64,000 nucleotides of DNA from Streptomyces achromogenes (GTDB lineage Bacteria; Actinomycetota; Actinomycetes; Streptomycetales; Streptomycetaceae). Shown here one piece after another: positions 43,369 to 51,140 of the stretch. Position 1 is the first letter of the stretch. Each line of letters begins with the position of its first letter. The position numbers were made by a program, and so were the translations under genes. The DNA is taken from NCBI RefSeq assembly GCF_030816715.1, contig NZ_JAUSYH010000001.1:310001-374000 (forward strand), in the 5' to 3' direction. The notes below the pieces were generated by a model that had not been told where the DNA came from, ran no database searches, and saw nothing but the letters and a program-made list of their open reading frames with translations.

Positions 43369-44877
43369 ATGTCGGCCGCACGGCGCGGCGTCCCGGGCGT
43401 ACGGGGGGTGGGGAACGTCGACGCGTCACCGATCCGCCGGCCTCCCCGGGGCCCCGCGTCAGCGCACGACGAGCACTTACCCACCGCCGAGGTGCCGCGC
43501 GGCCCGAAGCGTCCCGGCCCGCCGTCGGTCGATCCGGCCGCCCGGGCGCACCGGGACCTCAGAATCCTGTGGTGGGTCAACGCCGTCGACGGGCTCGGCA
43601 GCCAGGCCTCCGGGCTGGTCTTTCCGCTGCTGCTCCTGGAGCTCGGCCACAGTCCGGGCACCGCGGGCTCACTGGCCGGCGTCGCCGCGCTCACCGGGGT
43701 CGTCCTCGGGCCGCTCCTCGCGGTGCCGGCGGACCGGGGACGGCGAAGACGCCTGATGACGTGGTCGGCGGCGCTCGCAGCCCTCGCGACGGGGGCACTG
43801 GCTCTGGCCTGTCTGGGCCGCCCCGCGCTGTGGGTCGTGGTGTCCCTGGCCCTGGCGGAGCGGCTGTGCGCCGTGGCCTACGAGGCGGCCTCGCGCGGAG
43901 CCCTCGTCCGCCTGGCCGCCGTCGAGGAACTGCCGCGGGCGGCGGCCGGCATGCAGGTGGGCGACCAGGTGTCGCTCATCGCCGGTCCGGCGCTCGGCGG
44001 CGCACTCTTCCAGCTCGCCCGGGCCGTCCCGTTCCTGGCCGACGCCCTCACCTACGCGGCGGTGGCACTGGGCGTACGAGCCGTCCGCACTCCTCTCGAC
44101 ACCCCTGCCTCCACCCGGTCCTCTGCCCCTGGCCCGCTCCCACGCACACCGTCCGGCACCGGCATCGGCAACGGCACCAGCACCGGTACGGGTACCGGTA
44201 CCGGTACCGGTCGGCGCGGGACGTGGACCGACCGGCTGGGCGCTGCGAAGGCCGGTGCGATGACGGTGGCCGCCTCCCCGGTGCTGCGCCTCGTCCTGGT
44301 CTGGACGTCGACGGCCGGGGGCGCCCTGACGCTGCTGTTCTACACGGCGCTGTTCCGGCTGGGCGGCGACGCGCGAAGCGCTGCCGCCGGCCTGGTCCTC
44401 GCCGCGGCCGGAGCTGCCGGCCTGCTGGGTTCGCTGGTCGCCGCCCCGCTGGTGCGACGGCTCGGTGCGGCCCGTCTACTGGCCCTGGCGGCCTGGCTGT
44501 TGCCCCTTCCCTGCGGCTCGCTGGTGTGGGCGGAAGGCGCGATCGGCTGGGGAGCGGCGTTCGCCGGGTTGTCCTTGCTCGTACCGCTGATCACCGTGGT
44601 CCTGTCCAGTGCCGCCGTGGCGTGCACACCCGTCGCCCTTCAGTCGCGCACCGCGAGTGTGCTCGGCTCGGCCTCCGCGCTGGCGGCGGGGAGCGCGCCG
44701 GCGCTCGCCGGGGTCCTCGTCACCGGCGGGAACCTCCGCACGCCCGCGTTGCTGTGCACCGCGCTGTTCGCCGCATTGGCCGTCTACACGCAGCTCAGAG
44801 CCCCCGCTGTGCTGCGTTCGTGTGCGGCGGCGGCCGCCGCGGACGGCACGGCAGGGACGGGAGACGGCCGTGGGTGA
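43369..44877 (+). CDS. MFS transporter, RiPP cluster exporter
   Basis: A 502-residue membrane protein of the major facilitator type, with about 12 helices. It starts in earnest at DLRILWWVNAVDGLGSQASG. The loop PADRGRRRRLMTW is an MFS motif A equivalent, and the central loop is a Gly/Thr low-complexity run (GTGTGTGTG). ATG 43369 has no good ribosome binding site; GTG codons at 43408 and 43492 are possible starts. Codon 37 is TTA, rare in Streptomyces and read only by the bldA tRNA. Its stop overlaps the peptidase start by 8 bp. It probably exports the mature peptide. Confidence 0.85.
   Translation: MSAARRGVPGVRGVGNVDASPIRRPPRGPASAHDEHLPTAEVPRGPKRPGPPSVDPAARAHRDLRILWWVNAVDGLGSQASGLVFPLLLLELGHSPGTAGSLAGVAALTGVVLGPLLAVPADRGRRRRLMTWSAALAALATGALALACLGRPALWVVVSLALAERLCAVAYEAASRGALVRLAAVEELPRAAAGMQVGDQVSLIAGPALGGALFQLARAVPFLADALTYAAVALGVRAVRTPLDTPASTRSSAPGPLPRTPSGTGIGNGTSTGTGTGTGTGRRGTWTDRLGAAKAGAMTVAASPVLRLVLVWTSTAGGALTLLFYTALFRLGGDARSAAAGLVLAAAGAAGLLGSLVAAPLVRRLGAARLLALAAWLLPLPCGSLVWAEGAIGWGAAFAGLSLLVPLITVVLSSAAVACTPVALQSRTASVLGSASALAAGSAPALAGVLVTGGNLRTPALLCTALFAALAVYTQLRAPAVLRSCAAAAAADGTAGTGDGRG
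44152..44214 (+). repeat. GGTACC-type short tandem repeat in MFS loop
   Basis: About ten near-copies of a 6-base unit (ACCGGT/GGTACC) encode a Gly-Thr run in the cytoplasmic loop between the two halves of the transporter. Confidence 0.7.
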
Positions 44878-46717
44878 CGCCTTCAAGGTCTACCTCAGCG
44901 CCCTGCCGCACGTGTGCCCCCGCGACGCCCGCCGCATGGTGCTGACGGCCGACGCCGACGGCCGGTGCGAGGTCTTCACCTGGGACGCGGCCACGCGACG
45001 CACCCGGCAGGTCACCGACCGGCCCGAGGGCACGGTGCACTGCGCCGTCGACGCCGACGCGTACGTGTGGTGGTTCGACGAGGACGCCGACGGCCGGGGG
45101 CACTGGTGGTTCGAGCCGTTCGACGGGGGCTGCCGGCTGCCCGGCCTGCCGGGGGCGCCGGCAGGTCTGCCACGTGGTCTGGCGGTCACGGCCGACGGGA
45201 CGGTCGCCGCGGCGCTCGCACTCCGGCACGGCGGCACGCGGCTGCTGTGGGGCCGGCGTGGCCGGGCCCCTCGCGACATCCTCGGCATCGCCGGGGAGGG
45301 CCGGCTGGGCGGTGTCACACCGGAGGGCGACCTGGTGGCGCTGGCGAGCGTGTCCGACGGCGAGGCGAGTGTCACCGTGGTCGCCTCGACGGGCCGCGTC
45401 GTCGCCGAGCTGCCCGAAACGGGCGGCCCCGCGGGGAAGTTCTGGTGCCGGGGCTTCTCACCGCGGCCCGGCCGGTCCGAACTGCTGCTGGTGCACGAGC
45501 TGGCGGACGGCTACCAGCCGGCCACGTGGACACCGCATCGCGGCCTGGTCACCCACTCCTGGTGCCGCTTCGACACGGAGATCACCGCCCACTGGTACCC
45601 CGACGCCGACGACGTGCTGGTGCGTCAGGAGCGCCACGGACGCTCGCTGCTGCACCGGGTGTCCCTGCACGGCCGTACCCGCCGCATCGTCCCCACTCCC
45701 CCGGGCACCCTGCTCGACGCGGCCCCGCGCGCCGCCGGGGCCCTGCACTACCTGTGGACGGACACCGCCCACCCGCCCGTGCCGCACGCGACCGACGGGG
45801 TCGCGCTGCCGACGCCCGGTCTCCTGCCCCGCGTGCCCGGACGGCACACCGAGCTGTGGACCCCGACGCCGCACGGCCCGGTCCACACCCTGCTCAGCCT
45901 GCCGCACTCCGCCGGCCACCAGGCCGCCGACGGGGCCGCCGACATCGACACCGCCGCCGGCGCTGTGGCGCCGCCGGCGGTGTTCCTGGTGCACGGCGGG
46001 CCCGCCGACCACGACCGGGACGCGTACGACGCCACGGTGCACTCCCTGGTGGCCTCCGGTTACGCCGTCGCGCGGGTCAACTACCGCGGTTCGACCGGTT
46101 ACGGTCCCCGGTGGCGGCGGGCCCTCGCAGCCGGTGTCGGTCACCCCCAGGTGGACGACCTGGCCGCCGTCCGGGCCGACCTCGTCCGCCGCGGACTCGC
46201 CGACGACCGCGCCACGGCGTTGTGGGGGGTCTCCTGGGGGGCGTACCTGGTGCTGCTCGCCCTCGGGACCCGTCCGGCGCTGTGGCAGGCCGGCGTCGCG
46301 GTGAAGCCCGTCGCCGACTGGGTGACCGCCCACCGGCTGACCACACCCGCGCTGCGCGCCCTGGACGTGCGCTGGTTCGGCGGCACTCCGCAACAGGTGC
46401 CGGACCGCTACGCCCGCAGCTCGCCCCTCACCTTCGCCCCGCAGGTGACGGCGCCCCTGCTCGTGGTCGGCGCGCACAGGGACGTCAAATGCCCGCCCGA
46501 GCAGATCCGCAGCTATCTCGACGCCCTGACCGCGGCCGGAGTGACCCACGAGCAGATGTGGCTCGACACCGGCCACGACGGCTACGACGGGGCCACGCAT
46601 GTCGCCGTCCTGCGCCGTTCCCTGATCTTCCTGCGCGCGCATCTGCCCGCACCGGCGCCCCGCGCCCCCTCGCGTCCCCCGGCACAGCCGCCGGGTGGAC
46701 CCCGGTCCCGCTGCTGA
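44870..46717 (+). CDS. S9-family prolyl-oligopeptidase-like peptidase (candidate RiPP protease)
   Basis: A 615-residue protein with a beta-propeller front half and an alpha/beta hydrolase C-terminal half (~residue 360 on). The catalytic triad is Ser in ALWGVSWGAYLVL (about residue 454), Asp in VVGAHRDVKCPP (about 537) and His in LDTGHDGYDG (about 568). VHGGPADHDRDAYDAT is the oxyanion loop. It starts at GTG 44870 with GGGAG upstream, overlapping the MFS gene by 8 bp. Its position just before the precursor gene suggests that it removes the leader or trims the product; this is inferred. Confidence 0.88.
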   Translation: MGDAFKVYLSALPHVCPRDARRMVLTADADGRCEVFTWDAATRRTRQVTDRPEGTVHCAVDADAYVWWFDEDADGRGHWWFEPFDGGCRLPGLPGAPAGLPRGLAVTADGTVAAALALRHGGTRLLWGRRGRAPRDILGIAGEGRLGGVTPEGDLVALASVSDGEASVTVVASTGRVVAELPETGGPAGKFWCRGFSPRPGRSELLLVHELADGYQPATWTPHRGLVTHSWCRFDTEITAHWYPDADDVLVRQERHGRSLLHRVSLHGRTRRIVPTPPGTLLDAAPRAAGALHYLWTDTAHPPVPHATDGVALPTPGLLPRVPGRHTELWTPTPHGPVHTLLSLPHSAGHQAADGAADIDTAAGAVAPPAVFLVHGGPADHDRDAYDATVHSLVASGYAVARVNYRGSTGYGPRWRRALAAGVGHPQVDDLAAVRADLVRRGLADDRATALWGVSWGAYLVLLALGTRPALWQAGVAVKPVADWVTAHRLTTPALRALDVRWFGGTPQQVPDRYARSSPLTFAPQVTAPLLVVGAHRDVKCPPEQIRSYLDALTAAGVTHEQMWLDTGHDGYDGATHVAVLRRSLIFLRAHLPAPAPRAPSRPPAQPPGGPRSRC

Positions 46718-46794
46718 CCGACGCAACGGGACCGGGCCGTGCACAGCACCACCCGCCCGAAGCACACGCCATGAACCCGAGAAGGAGGACGACC

Positions 46795-46917
46795 ATGCAG
46801 AAGGACATCATCCACAACGATCCGCTCGCGGGCGACGAGGAGAATCGCAAGCCGGGCATCGGCATCACCATCACGATCCCGTTCCGCAACGCCGCCGAGA
46901 GCGACGACGAGGAGTGA
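46795..46917 (+). CDS. RiPP precursor peptide, 40 residues
   Basis: A short gene with AGGAGG six bases before ATG 46795 and a clean stop at 46915-46917. It lies 78 bp after the peptidase and 92 bp before the radical SAM maturase. The peptide opens MQKDIIHNDPLAGDEEN, then has GIGITITIPF near residues 22-31, and ends in an acidic tail NAAESDDEE. The alternating Ile/Thr stretch has no Cys. Such small peptides next to this maturase type are RiPP precursors. ATG 46771 in the same frame would add eight residues but lacks a ribosome binding site. Confidence 0.85.
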   Translation: MQKDIIHNDPLAGDEENRKPGIGITITIPFRNAAESDDEE

Positions 46918-47009
46918 CCCGCGGCCCGGCCGGCCCGACGCGACAAGGGCCGGCCGGGCTCCCCCCGCACCTCCCGTCCTGCCGGCCGCCCGTGCGCAAG
47001 GAGCCCACC

Positions 47010-48962
47010 GTGCGCGTTCTTCTCGTCAACATGCCCTGGTCCCCGATCGACCTGCCCTCACTGGCGCTCGGCATCCTGAAGCGAAGCGTCGACGACAAAG
47101 TCCAGGACGCGACGTGCGAGGTGCTGCACGCCAATCTGGAGTTCACCGACTGGATCACCAGCCGCACCGAGTTCACCGCCGAGGACTACGAGTACTACGC
47201 CCTGTCCTCCTACTTCCTCGGCTGCGGTGACTGGGTGTTCTCCTCGGCGCTCTACGACGACCCGGAGTGGAGGGAGTCCGAGTTCGTCGACGTGATGACG
47301 TCGAGGCTGCGCCGTTCGAGGATGCGCATGACCCGTGAACTGCACCGCCTCGTACCCGAGTTCGTCGCGGACGTGGCCCGTCGTGTCGTCGATCTGCGGC
47401 CCGACGTGGTCGGGTTCACCTCCACCTTCCAGCAGAACACCGCGGCACTGGCGGCGGCCCGGCAGATCAAGCGTCTCGCCCCGCACGTCGTGACCGTCAT
47501 GGGCGGGGCCAACTGCGACGCCGAGCAGGGCGCCGCAGTCCACCGCAACTTCCCCTTCGTGGACTACGTGGTCCGCGGCGAGGGCGAGGACGCCTTCCCC
47601 CGGCTGCTGGCCGCGCTGCGCGACGGCGACCCGGCGGCCGCGGCCGACGTCCCGGGGCTGTGTCACCGCACGCCGGACTCCCGTCACCTGGCCAACCCCA
47701 TGCCGAGCGGGCCGCTGCCGCCCGCGGCGATCCTGCCCCCCGACTACAGCGGTTACTTCGAACGTCTCGCCGCGTCCGTGGCACACAACTGGGTGGAGCC
47801 GAAACTGGTCGTGGAGGGTGCGCGCGGCTGCTGGTGGGGAGAGAAGCACCACTGCACCTTCTGCGGTCTCAACGGCTCCTTCATGGAGTTCCGCAGCAAG
47901 AGCCCCGACACCTTCTACCGGGAGATCATGGACCTGGCGGAGCGCCACCGGGTGCTCGACATGTACGTGGTCGACAACATCCTGGACATGCGCTACCTGT
48001 CCACCGTCCTGCCCCGCATCATCGACAGCGGCCACGACCTGCGCATGCACATCGAGATCAAGGCGAACATGCGGCGCCCCCAACTGCAGGTGCTGGCGGA
48101 CGCCGGGCTCATCTACGTCCAGCCGGGCATCGAAAGCCTCAACAGCCGCGTCCTCGACCTCATGGACAAGGGCGTCAGCGGCTGTCAGAACGTCCGCATG
48201 CTCCGCGACGCGGCTGAGACCGGGCTGTCGGTGTCATGGAACTACCTGCACGGGTTCCCCGGTGAGACCGCGGACGACTACGAACCCGTCATCCGTCAAC
48301 TCCCCGCCCTGGAACACCTCAACCCGCCGGTCGACCTGTCCGCCCGCATCGCCATCGAACGCTTCAGCCCGTACTTCAAGCGGCCCGAACTGGGCTTCAC
48401 CGGGCTGCGGCCGGAGGAGCACTACCTGTTCACCTACGACCTGCCCGAGGCGGAACTGCACGACCTCGCGTACGTCTTCCAGGCGCCGGAACGCGGCATC
48501 GGCGAACCGACGGTCGCCCTGCTCAACGACGCCATCGCCGCCTGGAAGAAGCACCACGCCGACGCCCGCCTCACCCACACCGACCTGGGAGACCGGATCC
48601 TGCTGGTCAGCAGGCGGCCGTCCTTCCCCTGGCGGACGATGCAGCTCACCGACCCGTTCGAGACCGCCGCCTTCCGCCTCCTGGACCAGCCGCACACCGT
48701 CACGGCTCTGCACCGCAAACTGACGTCGGCCACCGGCCCGGCCGAAGGCGCGTCGTGCACGTCGCCGGACGTGGAGGGCCTGCTCAAGGAATGGGTCGCA
48801 CACGGTGTGGTGTTCACCGACGCGGGCCAGTACGTGCACATCGCCCCCGCCGCCGTGAACCAGGACCTGCTGCGCCTGGACTACATGCGCCACACCCACG
48901 CCCGCGGCGAGACCACGGCAGCGTCCGGAGCCGGGACGCAGCCCGCGCCCGTCCCGTCCTGA
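47010..48962 (+). CDS. B12-binding radical SAM RiPP maturase (RiPP maturation radical SAM protein 1 type)
   Basis: A 650-residue enzyme. Residues ~1-200 form a cobalamin-binding domain (VRVLLVNMPWSPIDLPSLALG, then VVTVMGGANCDAEQGAAVHR and YVVRGEGEDAFPRLLAAL). The radical SAM core begins at VVEGARGCWWGEKHHCTFCG (about residue 267), where the cluster Cys are spaced CX7CX2C, a hallmark of this bacteriocin/RiPP maturase family. IYVQPGIESLNSRVLDLMDKG is the GGE-like SAM region. AAGGAG six bases before GTG 47010 sets the start. Expected chemistry: radical methylation or related change at unactivated carbons of the precursor. Confidence 0.93.
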   Translation: MRVLLVNMPWSPIDLPSLALGILKRSVDDKVQDATCEVLHANLEFTDWITSRTEFTAEDYEYYALSSYFLGCGDWVFSSALYDDPEWRESEFVDVMTSRLRRSRMRMTRELHRLVPEFVADVARRVVDLRPDVVGFTSTFQQNTAALAAARQIKRLAPHVVTVMGGANCDAEQGAAVHRNFPFVDYVVRGEGEDAFPRLLAALRDGDPAAAADVPGLCHRTPDSRHLANPMPSGPLPPAAILPPDYSGYFERLAASVAHNWVEPKLVVEGARGCWWGEKHHCTFCGLNGSFMEFRSKSPDTFYREIMDLAERHRVLDMYVVDNILDMRYLSTVLPRIIDSGHDLRMHIEIKANMRRPQLQVLADAGLIYVQPGIESLNSRVLDLMDKGVSGCQNVRMLRDAAETGLSVSWNYLHGFPGETADDYEPVIRQLPALEHLNPPVDLSARIAIERFSPYFKRPELGFTGLRPEEHYLFTYDLPEAELHDLAYVFQAPERGIGEPTVALLNDAIAAWKKHHADARLTHTDLGDRILLVSRRPSFPWRTMQLTDPFETAAFRLLDQPHTVTALHRKLTSATGPAEGASCTSPDVEGLLKEWVAHGVVFTDAGQYVHIAPAAVNQDLLRLDYMRHTHARGETTAASGAGTQPAPVPS

Positions 48963-49013
48963 GCGGCACCCACCACCCGCTGCCCGCTGCCCGAACCGGA
49001 CGAAGGACCGCAC

Positions 49014-49673
49014 ATGACAGCCACCGCACCGCACTTCGCGATACGCGCCTGGCGCGACTTCGACCCGCAGGCCCGTCGGCTGCCGGGCATGTCGCTGGGC
49101 TCCCTCCCGGTGACCGCGCAGACCCACGAGGTCGACCGCCTCTGGGACCTGGGTGTGCGCCACGCCGAACTCGACGCGGCCGTCGACCTTTCCACCGACG
49201 ATCCGGCGGCCCACCGCCGGGCCGTCGACCGACTGTGCCTGGTCCGCGACCTCACCGCACGCGCCGTCTCCGTCGACTGGGATCTTCGCCTCCCGCCCCG
49301 GGAGTCCGCTCACCACTGGAAGGTCCTGTCGCACCTGCAGCCGCCGCGCACGATCACCGGCCTCGAAGACGCGCAGGAGGCACTGCACGCCTGGCGGACC
49401 CGGCACTACCTGTGCAAGCTCGTCTGGCGTCAGGGGCCGGGGTTCGTCCAGATCCGGGACCGTCGTTGGGGAGACCTTCGCCGCTTCACCGCCGACGAAC
49501 CCCGCTATCGGGAGGCCATCGTCCTTCTCGGTGCGGGTGTGCAGCACGCCGACGTGGACGCCGACGTCCTGCGGGAGTTCACGGCCGAGCACCTCGTCCT
49601 GCGCGTCGGCGAGCTCGCCTGGTGGCTGCCGTACCGGGTCTCGCGCTGGCTCCAGGAGGCCATGGCCGTGTGA
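49014..49673 (+). CDS. DUF5825 family protein, RiPP cluster partner
   Basis: A 219-residue soluble protein starting 51 bp after the maturase, with GAAGGA upstream. It opens FAIRAWRDFDPQARRLPGMSLG and ends in a helical segment EHLVLRVGELAWWLPYRVS. The family is known mainly as a neighbour of this class of radical SAM RiPP maturase; its biochemical role is not established. It may serve as a recognition or accessory protein. It is the last gene of the cluster. Confidence 0.8.
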   Translation: MTATAPHFAIRAWRDFDPQARRLPGMSLGSLPVTAQTHEVDRLWDLGVRHAELDAAVDLSTDDPAAHRRAVDRLCLVRDLTARAVSVDWDLRLPPRESAHHWKVLSHLQPPRTITGLEDAQEALHAWRTRHYLCKLVWRQGPGFVQIRDRRWGDLRRFTADEPRYREAIVLLGAGVQHADVDADVLREFTAEHLVLRVGELAWWLPYRVSRWLQEAMAV

Positions 49674-49850
49674 ACCGCGCAGTCCCCTGCCGCCGTCACC
49701 GCGCTCGGCCGTGCCCCGGCCGCCCCGTGCTGATCGGGCCCTCGGTCGACGAGTCGGGCACCGCGCCGACGCCGGCATGACACTTGTCATACGCGACACC
49801 GGACGACCGGCACTGACACCCCGATCGGCCTCGTCCGTACGGTACTTCCC

Positions 49851-50204
49851 ATGACGAAGAACAACGGGGAGAGCCCGCAGAAGACCGAGGTCAAGGTGAG
49901 CCTGATCGGCGGTCACCGCCTGGCGGGCGCCACGCTGCACGAGCGGACCGTCACCGCCTCCCTCATCGGGGGCGCGGACATCGACCTGACGGACGTCGAC
50001 ATCCCCGACAGCGCCCGGCTCCGCATCACCAAACTGAGCCTGATCGGCGGCGTCACTCTCAGGGTCCGCCGTGACGTGAGGGTGGAGGTCCGCGGGCTGC
50101 GTCTCGGCGGTGTCAAGGACGACGGCCCGAGTGAGCCGGGCGGCCCGACGGTGCGCATCGACGCATGGGGCCTCGTCGGCGGCGTCAGCGTCCACCGCTC
50201 GTAG
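49851..50204 (+). CDS. LiaF-like cell-envelope stress protein (beta-solenoid domain only)
   Basis: A 117-residue protein with repeated SLIGG turns (KVSLIGGHRLAGATL, TASLIGGADIDLTDV, KLSLIGGVTLRVRR). These are the beta-solenoid repeats of the LiaF/YvqF C-terminal domain that responds to cell-wall antibiotics. The N-terminal membrane helices of full LiaF are missing, so it is soluble. The ribosome binding site is weak. It lies 177 bp after the RiPP cluster; a role in self-protection is only a guess. Confidence 0.8.
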   Translation: MTKNNGESPQKTEVKVSLIGGHRLAGATLHERTVTASLIGGADIDLTDVDIPDSARLRITKLSLIGGVTLRVRRDVRVEVRGLRLGGVKDDGPSEPGGPTVRIDAWGLVGGVSVHRS

Positions 50205-50303
50205 TGCCCTGACCCGTCCCTGGATTCGTCGGGCCTCCGCCTGGGCAGTGGACTCCATGAATGTCATGAGCACGACTGCCCTTTCCCCACGAGGAGGTCG
50301 ATC

Positions 50304-50867
50304 ATGCACGTCCGTACACTGACCGGCGGCCTGGCCGCTGCCTGTCTGATCTCGTTGGCCATGGCGGGCGGTCACGCCGCTGCGGCCCCCCACGTCGCGA
50401 GCGTCCCGGCGGCCGCCGCCCGTGTCCTGACCTACGACGCCGGCGGCTCCGCCGAGTTCCGCAGCGCCGTGGACCGGGGGGCGGCGATCTGGAACGAGAG
50501 CGTCGACGCCGTGGAGCTCAGGCCCGCTGCCGCCGGACAACGGGCGAACATACGGGTCCTCGCGGACGACGGCTGGCCGCGTGCCCTGCCCACCACCCTG
50601 GGCAGCGGCACGGTGTACATCGGGCGTCAAGCCGTGGACCAGGGCTACGACACGGTCCGCATCTCCGCGCACGAACTCGGGCACATCCTGGGGCTGCCGG
50701 ATCGCAAGCCGGGGCCGTGCTCGAGTCTGATGTCCGGTTCCAGCGCCGGCACTTCGTGCACGAACCGGTACCCGAACTCCGCGGAGAAGGCCGAGGTGGA
50801 GGGGAACTTCGGCGGAGCCCTCGTCGGCCGGGCTCCGGCGCCGCACCGCGGGGTGATCGTGGACTGA
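50304..50867 (+). CDS. Snapalysin-family zinc metalloprotease (M7)
   Basis: A 187-residue secreted protease: signal GGLAAACLISLAMAGGHAAA, short pro-region, then the mature enzyme. The zinc motif SAHELGHILGLPD (about residue 113, HExxHxxGxxD) is diagnostic of the astacin/snapalysin clan. Cys residues in GPCSSLMSGSSAGTSC form the expected disulfide region. GAGGAGG precedes ATG 50304. The small neutral protease family is specific to Streptomyces and relatives. Confidence 0.92.
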   Translation: MHVRTLTGGLAAACLISLAMAGGHAAAAPHVASVPAAAARVLTYDAGGSAEFRSAVDRGAAIWNESVDAVELRPAAAGQRANIRVLADDGWPRALPTTLGSGTVYIGRQAVDQGYDTVRISAHELGHILGLPDRKPGPCSSLMSGSSAGTSCTNRYPNSAEKAEVEGNFGGALVGRAPAPHRGVIVD

Positions 50868-51140
50868 CGTACCTGGCGTGCCTGACGCACGTCACGTACC
50901 GCGTCGCGCACGCCCGGCGGTGACACGGGGCAGGGTGAACTCCCGCACTCCGCACGACACCGACGCCTCGTGGACGACCGTCAGGACCGCCCCGGGGCCG
51001 GCTTCCCGGAGAGGCGATCCGGCCGCCTGTCGCAGACCCCGCCGGTCGGACTGCGACAGGCGGCCGGCGCCGACGGGGGCGACGTGGACCGGGACCGTCC
51101 GGTCCGGTGCCTCGGGGGCGGTCCGACCGTCGGCACGGCG

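Noticed and set aside
48234..50846. 870-codon minus-strand frame opposite the RiPP genes
   Set aside because: It runs antisense to the maturase, DUF5825, LiaF-like and snapalysin genes; no domain seen.
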